Below, one piece after another: positions 28,766 to 37,709 of a stretch of 64,000 nucleotides of DNA (position 1 is its first letter; every line of letters starts with the position of its first letter). The translations under genes were made by a program, and so were the position numbers. The stretch comes from Spirochaetia bacterium (lineage in GTDB: Bacteria > Spirochaetota > Spirochaetia > Sphaerochaetales > Sphaerochaetaceae): positions 2,094,784 through 2,158,783 of the forward strand of contig JAKVOU010000001.1 in the NCBI GenBank assembly GCA_022482625.1, given 5' to 3'. The notes beneath the pieces were generated by a model that saw nothing but the letters and a program-made list of their open reading frames with translations, was not told where the DNA came from and searched no databases.

Positions 28766-31702
28766 TCAATGGACTGTGATGATTCCCCTTCTTTCCAATC
28801 CGTCTATCCTGATATCAAAAGATTGAGTGTTCCGATAATGGATGAAATGGGAACTTTCTTCAACCTTTTCCAATTTGCTGAATCCATCCAGGTTGAGTTT
28901 CCCTTGGTTGAAGGAAGGATTGACTGTCATATAACAGTTTCCTAATAATGTCAGGTTCTGAAAGAAATGTGTACCTTGGCTGGGCTCTACCTGAAAATCA
29001 GGGAATCCTGTTTCTACAATGACTCGTGCGTGTGAAATCTGTGCCCATACGACAGGTATACCGAGCCAAGGATCACAGGAACCTAGTCTTCCTGCCACAA
29101 TCAATAGAAAATCCTGTCCGGTAGACTCGGCCTCGGTATTGAATTTTTCTATTTCTGTTGCCATGCCGGCCATTTCCTTTGGATTGAACTGATCGTATTT
29201 GATGACGATGGCATCCTTGATTTCTGAAATCTTCCCATTTCCCATGACCATTTCAGAATAAACCAATGCATCTGTCTGTTCTGATTCATCGATTCTTACA
29301 TCACTTTCTTCCATACCTTCTGCAATAGGTCTTATCTGGAGTAGGCTGAATTCTGGTTTTTTGGGAAGTTTTCTATTTAGGTTTACGGCAAATTCAATTT
29401 CGATGGGAGTATTCATGGCTTTTTGCCCAAGCTCAAGGATATCTCTGACAATTGCTGCAAGAGGAAACATATCATATTTGAGTATGCCGTTGAAAGTAAG
29501 GATTTTTTCCCCTTTTGCATTGCAATCTTCATTCAGCAGGCCTGTTGAAAGATCGATTGTAGAAGCGCAGCCTTTCAGTACATCAGGAAACTGTCCTGCT
29601 TCTGTTATGTCGAGTAATTTCAGATTGTCAACATCGTCAAACGGATGATATCCCTGATGCATGTGCAGTGCATAGAATGAAGTCTGGTTGCTTGCTCCGT
29701 TTCCGGTAAGATTCTGAATTGGTTTTTTGGGGTATCTAGGAGAAAAACGAAAAGCTTTGCCATTGTCAACAATTGTCTTTCCGAATCCAAAAGACAACAT
29801 ACCTATGCCGTCTCTGGGGTCTTCGCCTGGAAGGGGATAGTAGTTGAGGGAACGGGCTACGCCGCTGATGTTCGGATACCAGTAATCTCCATGCCGAGAA
29901 CCGATGACTTGCTGTATGATGACTGCCATCTGTTCTTCTTCCAATATATGGTCAGTAGCTTTCATATATTCCTTTGCATGCCTGAAATAAGTTGAAGCCC
30001 ATACAGTCTTGACTGCGGCTTCAAGTTCAAATAGCCTTTTGCCTTCGTTGCCGACATTTGGTATCATGCAGGTTTCATATACGCCGGCAAACGGTTGGAA
30101 ATGGGAATCTTCAAGCAGGGATGAAGAGCGGATGGAAATCGGTTGAGAAATGACATTGATGACAGCCGTCAGGTCTGCCTTCAGGTCTTGTTCCAGTGGT
30201 TTTGAAAGGAACAAAGAGAGCAGTTTTTTATCATCCATATCCTGTAGCACCATTTCCTTAAGTCCGTTTTCTTCCATGAATTGGACAAAGCTGCCTGTCG
30301 AAATGACGACTGTGCGGGGTATGGAAAGATAGACTTCAGGATATTTGTCGATGATGCCGCTTGCTCTCAGTTCCATGTTGATGAAAGCCAAGCCACGGCC
30401 TTTGCCGCCCAAGGAACCATTTCCGATTCGGGAAAAGAACAGGGTCTCATCATAATTGTCCCGTGAGAACTGGGCCAATACCCCACGAGTCCTTTCTGTC
30501 CTGTATTCTTTGATTTTTGAAACAAGATCTTCCCGTGCTTTTTCAGGATCCATGTATGCTTCGATTTTCAACGGTTTCAGCTGTGCTGCCAGGACATAGA
30601 GGCTTTGGGCCCTGAGCCATCTGGAAAAATCATTCCTGTTGCTATGGTAGATATATGAGTTGATCGGTATTGCAGCAAGGGCATGCTGCAACTCTCTCAT
30701 GGTCGTTGCGATTGCAATTGTCTTGCCGGTATCCGGATCCTTGAAATGGAATGGCCCGAACCCGTAGTGTGCTATGACGTAATCATGCAAATCAGACAAT
30801 AACGTGCTTGACTTTTTCCATAAGAAACTTGCACCTTCATCCCGGCATGTCTGTGCACAGCCTTCATCCATGCTCTGGATCAGGACAGGAAGCGATGGAT
30901 TATCTGCTTTGACCTTCCTACATAGTTCCAAACCGGCCAGTTTGTCTTCCTTTCCGTTTCTTTCATAGGACATGTCCGTGATGAGACCAAGGATATTGTT
31001 TCTGAAGGTCGCATACAGATCCCATGCCTTCTCAAAGTTTTTTGCCAATACAATTTTGGGCCGTCCTCTCATACGGAGGATTTTTCCCCAGCTGTTGAGC
31101 CCTTCGAGGATACTTGATCTGTTTTGCTGTATCAAGCACGTGTAGAGCAAAGGCAGGAAGGATGAATAAAACCGTACGGAATCCTCGACAAGTATGATTA
31201 CCTGTATTTCCGCTTCATGCGTGTCATGTACCAGATTCATCTCATCTTCCATCAGTTTGACCATTGCCAGGAAGATGTTCGGGTCGCCTTGGTAGTAGAA
31301 GAAATTGTCGATTGAAGTTGACATGCTTCCTTTTATCTGCTTGTTTCTCCTGTGGACAGGAGAAGGAGACAGGACTACCACAGGCATGGTCGGGTACAAT
31401 CTCTTTATTTCGTCTGCCAGCTGTTCGACATTCTCGCTGCCGAGGTCAAGCATTGATATGACGAGTTCAAATTTTCGATCTGACTTGAGGGCTGCCAAAG
31501 CTTCTTCCGGGGTATTGGCATGGGTAATTTTAGGCGGTGTGCTCAAACCTAACTGGGTATATTCCAGAAAAAGTTCTTCTTCAACCCTGCCATCTTCTTC
31601 AAGAAGGAACCTGTCATAATCACTGCAGATAAGCAGTACATTGTATATATGCCGGAGCATGAGATTGCTGAAAGGCAACCATGTCGGATCAAGTGTGTAC
31701 AT
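28766..31702 (-). CDS. Two-receiver PEP/pyruvate-binding domain protein
   Basis: A 978-residue protein. Residues 20-155 look like a degenerate receiver (VLLICSDYDRF; LVISMLDLG). Residues 165-300 form a complete receiver with the acidic pair in ILVEDSVRF, phospho-acceptor Asp in ITDMSYE, and later Ser and Lys (LIQSMDEG; FLWKKSS). From about residue 430 comes a PPDK/PpsA-type ATP-grasp nucleotide-binding domain (GNGSLGGKGRGLAFINMEL; ISIRSSSLLEDS; FNGILKYDMFP). The swivelling phospho-histidine domain and the PEP barrel of PpsA are not seen. It is likely a regulated kinase-like protein rather than a full PEP synthase. It stands alone. Confidence 0.8.
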   Translation of the reverse strand: MYTLDPTWLPFSNLMLRHIYNVLLICSDYDRFLLEEDGRVEEELFLEYTQLGLSTPPKITHANTPEEALAALKSDRKFELVISMLDLGSENVEQLADEIKRLYPTMPVVVLSPSPVHRRNKQIKGSMSTSIDNFFYYQGDPNIFLAMVKLMEDEMNLVHDTHEAEIQVIILVEDSVRFYSSFLPLLYTCLIQQNRSSILEGLNSWGKILRMRGRPKIVLAKNFEKAWDLYATFRNNILGLITDMSYERNGKEDKLAGLELCRKVKADNPSLPVLIQSMDEGCAQTCRDEGASFLWKKSSTLLSDLHDYVIAHYGFGPFHFKDPDTGKTIAIATTMRELQHALAAIPINSYIYHSNRNDFSRWLRAQSLYVLAAQLKPLKIEAYMDPEKAREDLVSKIKEYRTERTRGVLAQFSRDNYDETLFFSRIGNGSLGGKGRGLAFINMELRASGIIDKYPEVYLSIPRTVVISTGSFVQFMEENGLKEMVLQDMDDKKLLSLFLSKPLEQDLKADLTAVINVISQPISIRSSSLLEDSHFQPFAGVYETCMIPNVGNEGKRLFELEAAVKTVWASTYFRHAKEYMKATDHILEEEQMAVIIQQVIGSRHGDYWYPNISGVARSLNYYPLPGEDPRDGIGMLSFGFGKTIVDNGKAFRFSPRYPKKPIQNLTGNGASNQTSFYALHMHQGYHPFDDVDNLKLLDITEAGQFPDVLKGCASTIDLSTGLLNEDCNAKGEKILTFNGILKYDMFPLAAIVRDILELGQKAMNTPIEIEFAVNLNRKLPKKPEFSLLQIRPIAEGMEESDVRIDESEQTDALVYSEMVMGNGKISEIKDAIVIKYDQFNPKEMAGMATEIEKFNTEAESTGQDFLLIVAGRLGSCDPWLGIPVVWAQISHARVIVETGFPDFQVEPSQGTHFFQNLTLLGNCYMTVNPSFNQGKLNLDGFSKLEKVEESSHFIHYRNTQSFDIRIDGLERRGIITVH

Positions 31703-31914
31703 ACCAGAATCATAACACTGTCATAGTGTGAATACAACTTTTTATTTCTTGGAGACAATGTAAGAATTGGGCTATGGAAGTGGATTAAGGGATTTTCATC
31801 ATGTCAATTGGTTCTTTTCGTTACGTATAAAATTAATTGGTAAATATTGAAAAAATATTATTTTTTTTGATGATATACATTAATCTGTATAATAATTTTT
31901 ATGTATATTGCAAC

Positions 31915-31962
31915 TTGACTGAACGTGTAACTGGGTTTACCCTATTCTCGCTAACAAAGCGA
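31915..31962 (+). promoter_or_regulatory. Promoter and leader hairpin of gdhA
   Basis: TTGACT (31915-31920), 17 bases, TACCCT (31938-31943). A small hairpin TCGCT-AACAA-AGCGA (31948-31962) ends directly at the AAGGAG ribosome box and could mask it. Upstream DNA (31760-31910) is very AT-rich. Confidence 0.6.
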
Positions 31963-31978
31963 AAGGAGACAGATTAAC

Positions 31979-33316
31979 ATGTATGATCTAGAGACGTTCA
32001 TGACATGGCTGAAACAAAAGAATCCAGGACAGAAAGAATTTCTGCAGGCTGCAAGGGAAGTGCTTGAATGCATTCTGCCGGTAGTCAATGACAATCCGGT
32101 ATATTGTAAGAACAAGATTCCTGAAAGGATTACCGAACCTGACAGAATCTATGAATTTAAGGTTGAATGGGAAGATGACAACGGAGAAATACAAGTAAAT
32201 CGAGGTTGGAGGGTACAGTTCAACAATGCACTGGGACCGTACAAAGGGGGACTGAGGTTCCATGCATCAGTTACGTTGGATTCCCTGAAATTTCTTGGTT
32301 TTGAGCAGACCTTCAAGAACAGCCTGACAGGGCTTCCGATGGGCGGAGGCAAAGGTGGTTCTGATTTCAATCCGAGGGGAAGAAGCGATAGTGAAATATT
32401 ACGGTTCTGTCGGAGTTTCATGAGTGAGCTTTATCATTATATCGGAAGTAATACCGATGTTCCTGCCGGAGATATCGGAGTCGGAGGTAGGGAGATAGGT
32501 TTCCTTTATGGGCAGTACAAACGTCTGAAGAAAGAAAATACAGGTGTGCTTACGGGAAAAGGGCCCGGTTGGGGAGGATCTTTGGTAAGACCTGAAGCAA
32601 CGGGCTATGGAACAATGTATTTTGCCCAAGAAATGCTAAGCCGTAACGGGGATTCAATCAAGGGAAAACGAATTGCAATAAGCGGCTTTGGCAATGTTGC
32701 CTGGGGCGCAGTCATGAAAGCTGCGCAATTGGGAGCCAAAGTTGTTACTATCAGTGGCCCTGATGGCTATATCTTGGATGAAGAAGGCATCAATACCAAG
32801 GAAAAAATGGACTATATGCTGTATCTGAGGGCCTCAAACAATGATGTTGTAGCTCCCTATGCCAAGCGCTTCAATGCTAAGTTTATTCCACACAAGAAGC
32901 CTTGGGAAGTTCCTGTGGCCATGGCATTTACCTGCGCCATTCAGAATGAGCTGGATATAGCGGATGCAAAACAACTTGTTGCCGGCGGCTGCAAATATAT
33001 AATAGAAACGAGCAACATGGGCGTTACTTCGACGGCTATGGAATATCTGCTTGAGCAAAAGATTGATTTTGCACCGGGTAAGGCTGCAAATGCCGGAGGC
33101 GTGGCTGTCTCAGGACTTGAGATGAGCCAAAATGCCATGCATCTGTCATGGCCTGCTGATGAAGTTGATGAGAAGCTGAAACATATCATGCAGAATATAC
33201 ATCAGATGTGTGTCAAGGAAGGTCTCCGTGAGGATGGAACCGTCAATTATGTCAGAGGAGCTAACATAGCAGGTTTCCGCAAGGTAGCCGATGCAATGGT
33301 TGCACAAGGGTATTGA
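31979..33316 (+). CDS. gdhA: NADP-type glutamate dehydrogenase
   Basis: A 445-residue hexameric-type enzyme that makes glutamate from 2-oxoglutarate and ammonium. The substrate-binding and catalytic region is GPYKGGLRFH and GLPMGGGKGGSDFNP with the essential lysine, followed by PAGDIGVGGREIGFLYGQYK. The Rossmann motif is ISGFGNVAWGA. Size and motifs match bacterial gdhA. AAAGGAG precedes the ATG. It is flanked by its own promoter and a hairpin, so it is monocistronic. Confidence 0.96.
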   Translation: MYDLETFMTWLKQKNPGQKEFLQAAREVLECILPVVNDNPVYCKNKIPERITEPDRIYEFKVEWEDDNGEIQVNRGWRVQFNNALGPYKGGLRFHASVTLDSLKFLGFEQTFKNSLTGLPMGGGKGGSDFNPRGRSDSEILRFCRSFMSELYHYIGSNTDVPAGDIGVGGREIGFLYGQYKRLKKENTGVLTGKGPGWGGSLVRPEATGYGTMYFAQEMLSRNGDSIKGKRIAISGFGNVAWGAVMKAAQLGAKVVTISGPDGYILDEEGINTKEKMDYMLYLRASNNDVVAPYAKRFNAKFIPHKKPWEVPVAMAFTCAIQNELDIADAKQLVAGGCKYIIETSNMGVTSTAMEYLLEQKIDFAPGKAANAGGVAVSGLEMSQNAMHLSWPADEVDEKLKHIMQNIHQMCVKEGLREDGTVNYVRGANIAGFRKVADAMVAQGY

Positions 33317-33351
33317 GCACTTCCCGATACTCTCGGTTGGTTTTTGTTTTG

Positions 33352-33377
33352 CAGGCGGTCGGATTATCGGCCGCCTG
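33352..33377 (+). terminator. Hairpin downstream of gdhA
   Basis: CAGGCGGTCGG pairs with CGGCCGCCTG around ATTAT. The T-run after it is poor. Confidence 0.6.
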
Positions 33378-33460
33378 ACCTCTTTGTTGGAAGACTGATT
33401 TATCTGCAGGGTCTGTTTTGCCCAAGATGACATTGGGTTCAGACTGTTTTTGTAATCATA

Positions 33461-34513
33461 TCATGATGTCTTGTGTTGGTCCGGATTCATTGCATTTTCC
33501 TTGATGACAAGTACTGTATCGACAATAGTATCAGGAACAGTTCCTTGTTTTTTGTTTACCAGATAATCAAACATCTTGGAAACAGATTCATATCCTTGCC
33601 GATAAGGTTGCTGACAGACAGTTGCATCTATGATGCCGCGTTCCAGTAACTGTGCCGTGGCCTTGCTTCTGTCGAAAGTAAGGATATGCGGTCTGTGCCC
33701 TTTTCTTGTTTCTTCAATGGCCCGGCATGTTCCTGCAACGCCACCGGCAACGATAAAAACGGTAGTTATTTCCTTGTGTGTTTCCAAAGCTTTTCTGCTC
33801 AGTTCGTATCCATGGTTCTCATCATCAAGAGATTCCAGCATGTCAACGATTTTGTAGTCCAGGCCCTTTGCCTGTAGGGTATCAAGAAATCCTTTTACCC
33901 TTTGGTTATGTCCATACATGGATCGAGAACCGGAAACAATGAGTATATGCTGTGGCTCTTTTGTCATTAAGGCTAGCATTCCCGCAGAAGTACAACCTGA
34001 TTGGTAGTAATCCGGCCCTATATAGAAAAGTCTCAAAGATGTCGGGATATCCGTATTGACGCAGCCGACAGGCAATCCTTGCTTTGTGAAGGTTTCTATT
34101 TTCTTGGCAACCATCGGATCGTCGGGTGAAACGATAAGGAGGGCATCCGCTCCTTTTGCAACAAGGCTGTCCATGTATCGGCAATGTTCTTCCAGTCCAT
34201 ATCCTTTTATATTCCTTATATCCAAAGAAAGGCCATAGTCCTTGTTGTCTTCCTGGAAGGTTTCAAGGCCTCTGATAAGCTCGTCAAAGAAATGATTGCC
34301 TATACTTGGAAGCAAGCAGCCGATTCTTATCGGGGATTTATTGGCCGCAAGGAGCCTGCCGGCTTTATTGGTGGTGTAACCCATTGTCCGGCATAAAGTT
34401 CTGATTCGGATGGCAACTTCACTGTTTACTCCGGGACGGTTGTGCAGTACCCTGTCTACCGTTCCTCTTGAAACACCTGCTTTGGCTGCAATATCCTTGA
34501 TTGTAATTGCCAT
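33461..34513 (-). CDS. LacI-family transcriptional regulator
   Basis: A 350-residue repressor. The N-terminal HTH is ITIKDIAAKAGVSRGTVDRV, and the hinge region includes KAGRLLAANKSP. The periplasmic-binding-protein-like ligand domain resembles ribose-type binding proteins (ADALLIVSPDDP; FIVAGGVAGTCRAIEE). It is divergent from the DUF4867/isomerase-like pair and probably controls it, with a sugar of that pathway as inducer. Confidence 0.93.
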   Translation of the reverse strand: MAITIKDIAAKAGVSRGTVDRVLHNRPGVNSEVAIRIRTLCRTMGYTTNKAGRLLAANKSPIRIGCLLPSIGNHFFDELIRGLETFQEDNKDYGLSLDIRNIKGYGLEEHCRYMDSLVAKGADALLIVSPDDPMVAKKIETFTKQGLPVGCVNTDIPTSLRLFYIGPDYYQSGCTSAGMLALMTKEPQHILIVSGSRSMYGHNQRVKGFLDTLQAKGLDYKIVDMLESLDDENHGYELSRKALETHKEITTVFIVAGGVAGTCRAIEETRKGHRPHILTFDRSKATAQLLERGIIDATVCQQPYRQGYESVSKMFDYLVNKKQGTVPDTIVDTVLVIKENAMNPDQHKTS

Positions 34514-34620
34514 GTTTGCTCCTGAGCTTTGATTCTAACATGGTCAGGAACAGTAAACCATATCAATTGGAGAAAAAGTTCCTGTTACTGTCCCTTGTGT
34601 GGAATCTTGTATTTTTTCTT

Positions 34621-34672
34621 TTGACAATCAGTAGAGGCAATGGTACAATAACCAGAGTCGTGTACGAGCACG
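34621..34672 (+). promoter_or_regulatory. Promoter and possible operator of the DUF4867 operon
   Basis: TTGACA (34621-34626), 17 bases, TACAAT (34644-34649), a strong promoter. An inverted repeat CGTG-N6-CACG (34659-34672) sits at the transcript start and is a candidate site for the divergent LacI regulator. Confidence 0.6.
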
Positions 34673-34718
34673 GTATATCAAGAATTTTTTAAATTTGCAA
34701 GGAGAGAAGGAAGAAATC

Positions 34719-35345
34719 GTGAATATTCGACCGGTAACTTCAGAATATTTCAATACTTATGGGGCGGTTATTTCCGGCTATGATGTCAGTGGCTTGCTCA
34801 AGACGCTTGATGAGAAGACTCCTAAGCCTGGAAAAGGTACGGTCTATGTAGCAAGTTGTTCGGATTTGGAGAAAGTTTTGATTACAAAAGAGCTTGAAGC
34901 CAATGCATACGGCGGCTTGCCCATAGAGGTCGGTTACTGCAATGGCAATAACCATGTACTCAATTGCTTGGAATATCATCGGGGAAGTGAGCTCAATATT
35001 CCATCTCAGGATGTAATCCTTTTACTGGCAGACAAAAGGAAGATGAAGGACAATACGATTGATACACAGGAAATAGAAGCTTTTCTTGTTCCTGCCGGAA
35101 CGGTTGTCCAACTTTATGAAACGACCTTGCATTATGCTCCTTGTACTGCTCCGGGGCAAGAAGGCTTTCGCGTTGTCATTGTTCTTCTGAAAGGTACCAA
35201 TACACAAAAGGAAGATATTGTTGTGAAAAGCGACGAAGACAAGCTCCTCTTCGCAAGAAATAAATGGCTTGTTGCACATAAGGATAGTCCGGAAGCAAAG
35301 AGAGGGGCTTTTGTGGGCTTGCATGGAATCAATCTGACCGTATAG
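34719..35345 (+). CDS. DUF4867 family protein
   Basis: A 208-residue protein of a family found in sugar-catabolic clusters, probably a cupin-like fold (NTYGAVISGYDV; YGGLPIEVGYCNGNNHVLNCLEYHRGSELNI; VVQLYETTLHYAPC). The biochemical function is not known to me. I chose GTG 34719 because a GAAGGAAG box lies 5 bases upstream; the TTG at 34695 would place the ribosome box inside the coding region. It is followed after 11 bases by the isomerase-like gene and is co-transcribed with it. Confidence 0.8.
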   Translation: MNIRPVTSEYFNTYGAVISGYDVSGLLKTLDEKTPKPGKGTVYVASCSDLEKVLITKELEANAYGGLPIEVGYCNGNNHVLNCLEYHRGSELNIPSQDVILLLADKRKMKDNTIDTQEIEAFLVPAGTVVQLYETTLHYAPCTAPGQEGFRVVIVLLKGTNTQKEDIVVKSDEDKLLFARNKWLVAHKDSPEAKRGAFVGLHGINLTV

Positions 35346-35356
35346 GAGGGAACAGT

Positions 35357-36829
35357 ATGCAGAATATTCCAAAAGTAAAATTGGGAATCATAGCTGTGTC
35401 ACGGGATTGTTTTGTCATTTCTCTTTCACAGTCTCGCAGAAAGGCAATTGTCGAAGCTTTTGGGCCAGGGTTATACGAAGCCAAGACAACGGTAGAAAAC
35501 GAACTCGATGCCAAGAAAGCCGTCGAGGAAGTAGTAGCTGCCGGATGCAATGCACTATGCGTTTTCCTTGGGAACTTTGGTCCGGAGACACCGGAGACTC
35601 AAATTGCACAGTATTTCGAAGGACCTGTTATGTATGCTGCTGCAGCAGAGGATGGAGCAGACAAGCTGGTCGGTGACAGGGGAGATGCTTACTGTGGGAT
35701 GCTGAATTGTTCCTATAACCTAGGGCTTAGGAAAATTAAGGCTGTCATCCCTTCTTATCCTGTCGGTACTGCTGCAGACATTGTAAGAATGCTCAAGGAT
35801 TTTATCCCGGTAGCCAGAGCTATCATAGGGCTGTCCAGTCTGAAGGTAATTTCTTTTGGACCTCGGCCCCAGGACTTTTTTGCCTGCAACGCTCCGATAA
35901 AGCCATTGTATGATCTTGGGATTGAAATTCAGGAAAATTCTGAGCTTGACTTGCTGGTTGCTTATCGCAGCCATGCAAATGACAAACGTATTCCTGCCGT
36001 GGTCAAGGATATGGAACAGGAACTAGGAAAAGGAGAACACTATCCTGATCTTCTGCCGAAGTTGGCACAGTATGAACTTACCTTGCTTGATTGGATAGAA
36101 GCAAACAGAGGTTCGCGTTCCTATGTAGTCTTTGCAAATAAATGTTGGCCGGCATTTCCTAAGGAATTTGGCTTTGAACCTTGTTACGTAAATAGCCGGC
36201 TGGCATCCAAGGGCATTCCTGTTGCATGTGAAACTGATATCTACGGTGCTGTTTCAGAGTATATCGGAACCTGTATTACCGATGCCCCGGTTACCTTGCT
36301 TGATATCAACAATACCGTACCAGAGGATATGTATAGCGACCAGATTCAAGGAAAATATCCGTATGTCCTGCATGATACCTTCATGGGCTTCCATTGTGGT
36401 AATACGCCATCATGTAGACTTACATGCGGAACACTTAATTACCAGCTGATTCAAAATCGCCTTTTGGAAGACGGTGGTACACCTGATTTTACAAGGGGAA
36501 CATTGGAAGGGGATATTGCCGCAGGACCTATAACGTTCTTCAGATTACACGGCAATCCTGATTCTTCTCTTCAGGCATATGTAGCTCAGGGAGAAGTGCT
36601 TCCTGTACCTACTCGTTCTTTTGGGGGAATCGGAGTCTTTGCAATTTCTGAAATGGGCAGATTCTATCGACATGTCTTGATTTCCAAGCATTACCCGCAT
36701 CACGGTGCCGTTACCTTCGGACATGTAGGCAAGGCTCTGTATGCATTGTTTGATTATCTGGGAATTCCTGATATTTCTTTCAACCAGCCCAAGGGAATGC
36801 TGTATAAGGATGAAAATCCTTTTGATTGA
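35357..36829 (+). CDS. L-fucose/L-arabinose isomerase superfamily protein
   Basis: A 490-residue protein of the FucI/AraA fold. The N-terminal part has VKLGIIAVSRDCF and NALCVFLGNFGPE. The C-terminal half has potential metal ligands in ACETDIYGAVSEY, LLDINN and FMGFHCGN. It is more distant than true FucI (which is about 600 residues) and could be an isomerase for an uncommon deoxy sugar or sugar alcohol derivative. The substrate is unknown. Its operon with DUF4867 under a LacI regulator supports a catabolic role. Confidence 0.8.
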   Translation: MQNIPKVKLGIIAVSRDCFVISLSQSRRKAIVEAFGPGLYEAKTTVENELDAKKAVEEVVAAGCNALCVFLGNFGPETPETQIAQYFEGPVMYAAAAEDGADKLVGDRGDAYCGMLNCSYNLGLRKIKAVIPSYPVGTAADIVRMLKDFIPVARAIIGLSSLKVISFGPRPQDFFACNAPIKPLYDLGIEIQENSELDLLVAYRSHANDKRIPAVVKDMEQELGKGEHYPDLLPKLAQYELTLLDWIEANRGSRSYVVFANKCWPAFPKEFGFEPCYVNSRLASKGIPVACETDIYGAVSEYIGTCITDAPVTLLDINNTVPEDMYSDQIQGKYPYVLHDTFMGFHCGNTPSCRLTCGTLNYQLIQNRLLEDGGTPDFTRGTLEGDIAAGPITFFRLHGNPDSSLQAYVAQGEVLPVPTRSFGGIGVFAISEMGRFYRHVLISKHYPHHGAVTFGHVGKALYALFDYLGIPDISFNQPKGMLYKDENPFD

Positions 36830-36864
36830 TTTCCCTGACGGTTTGTAAGTACCTTCCTGTGTCA

Positions 36865-36905
36865 GGTACGGTTGCATATGTTTGCAACCGTACCGTTTTC
36901 TTTTT
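36865..36905 (+). terminator. Strong terminator of the isomerase operon
   Basis: GGTACGGTTGCA (36865-36876) and TGCAACCGTACC (36883-36894) form a perfect 12-bp stem, followed by GTTTTCTTTTT. Confidence 0.95.
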
Positions 36906-37241
36906 GCAGAAAACAAGCTGTGTCCATCAATGTGGAAAGCTTTTGATGTTTTTTTTGTGTTGATATAGTTTCTTTTTTTATGGAATTGAGAGGTTTTTGA
37001 AAAAAAATAAAAATTTCTTAAAATTTTTTTGCCGAACAGTCTTTGAAATCAGGTGCAAAACCTATTTTGTATTACTTGATTTCTATAAGTGATACTTGGA
37101 AAAATGATAGTTCCGATGTGAGTAAATACAAAAAACTTATATAAAATTTTAGTATTTTTTTAACTCCTGCATGCCTCTTGCATACGTATGGAAACCGTGA
37201 TAGGGTGTCGACGTGTAAAAGAAAGGAAGGAGTAATTAAGT
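36906..37241 (+). promoter_or_regulatory. AT-rich leader region with promoter of the small gene at 37242
   Basis: No gene is seen. Long A and T runs lie at 36945-37030. A promoter TTGCAT (37178-37183), 17 bases, TAGGGT (37201-37206) precedes a strong AAAGGAAGGAG ribosome box. Confidence 0.5.
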
Positions 37242-37469
37242 ATGGCTTCTAATGAATTACAGACTTGCAGGGACAATAATGCCTTATCCATACAGCGACT
37301 TAGTCTTGGAAATTCACAGGGAATGTTTTCGCCTTTGGGAGAAGCCAGAAAAGATGTGATAGAGGAACTACGCAAGGAGCCGGAACCTGTTCGGATGGAG
37401 AGTGTCCATGTATCACCGAGGAAGACTCAGAAAAAGAAACAGGGCATATTCAAATGGTTTACGAAATAA
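37242..37469 (+). CDS. Small basic protein of unknown function
   Basis: A 75-residue protein with no recognised family. The N-terminal half is polar (ASNELQTCRDNNALSIQRLS), the middle is acidic and proline-containing (DVIEELRKEPEPVRMESVHV), and the end is strongly basic and aromatic (KKKQGIFKWFTK), which could bind nucleic acid or membrane. It has its own promoter, an excellent ribosome box and a perfect terminator, so it is very probably a real, well-expressed single gene. Confidence 0.7.
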   Translation: MASNELQTCRDNNALSIQRLSLGNSQGMFSPLGEARKDVIEELRKEPEPVRMESVHVSPRKTQKKKQGIFKWFTK

Positions 37470-37498
37470 AATAATCCAAAAGGTTTCCATTATACTTG

Positions 37499-37532
37499 AA
37501 TCCCCATCGAAGCGATGGGGATTGTTGTTTTT
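37499..37532 (+). terminator. Terminator of the small gene
   Basis: AATCCCCATCG, loop AAG, CGATGGGGATT (perfect 11 bp, 37499-37523), then GTTGTTTTT. Confidence 0.95.
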
Positions 37533-37584
37533 CCCTGATTACAAAAATGACTGACAGTATAAGAATTTTAATACTTTGTTCTAC

Positions 37585-37613
37585 TTGCAATCAGAAAAAT
37601 CGTGTACTATAAT
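37585..37613 (+). promoter_or_regulatory. Promoter of nifJ
   Basis: TTGCAA (37585-37590), exactly 17 bases, TATAAT (37608-37613). It leaves an untranslated leader of about 90 bases before the ATG at 37710. Confidence 0.8.
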
Positions 37614-37709
37614 GAAATTCGTGTGCAATAGCCAACCTATTGCTGCTTTGTGCAATGTATGGTCCCGTGAGGGAATTCATCAAAATATACGATTTATGGA
37701 GTGTCGAAA

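Noticed and set aside
31988-33433. Minus-strand frames across gdhA
   Set aside because: Shadows of the gdhA coding frame with no motifs or start signals.
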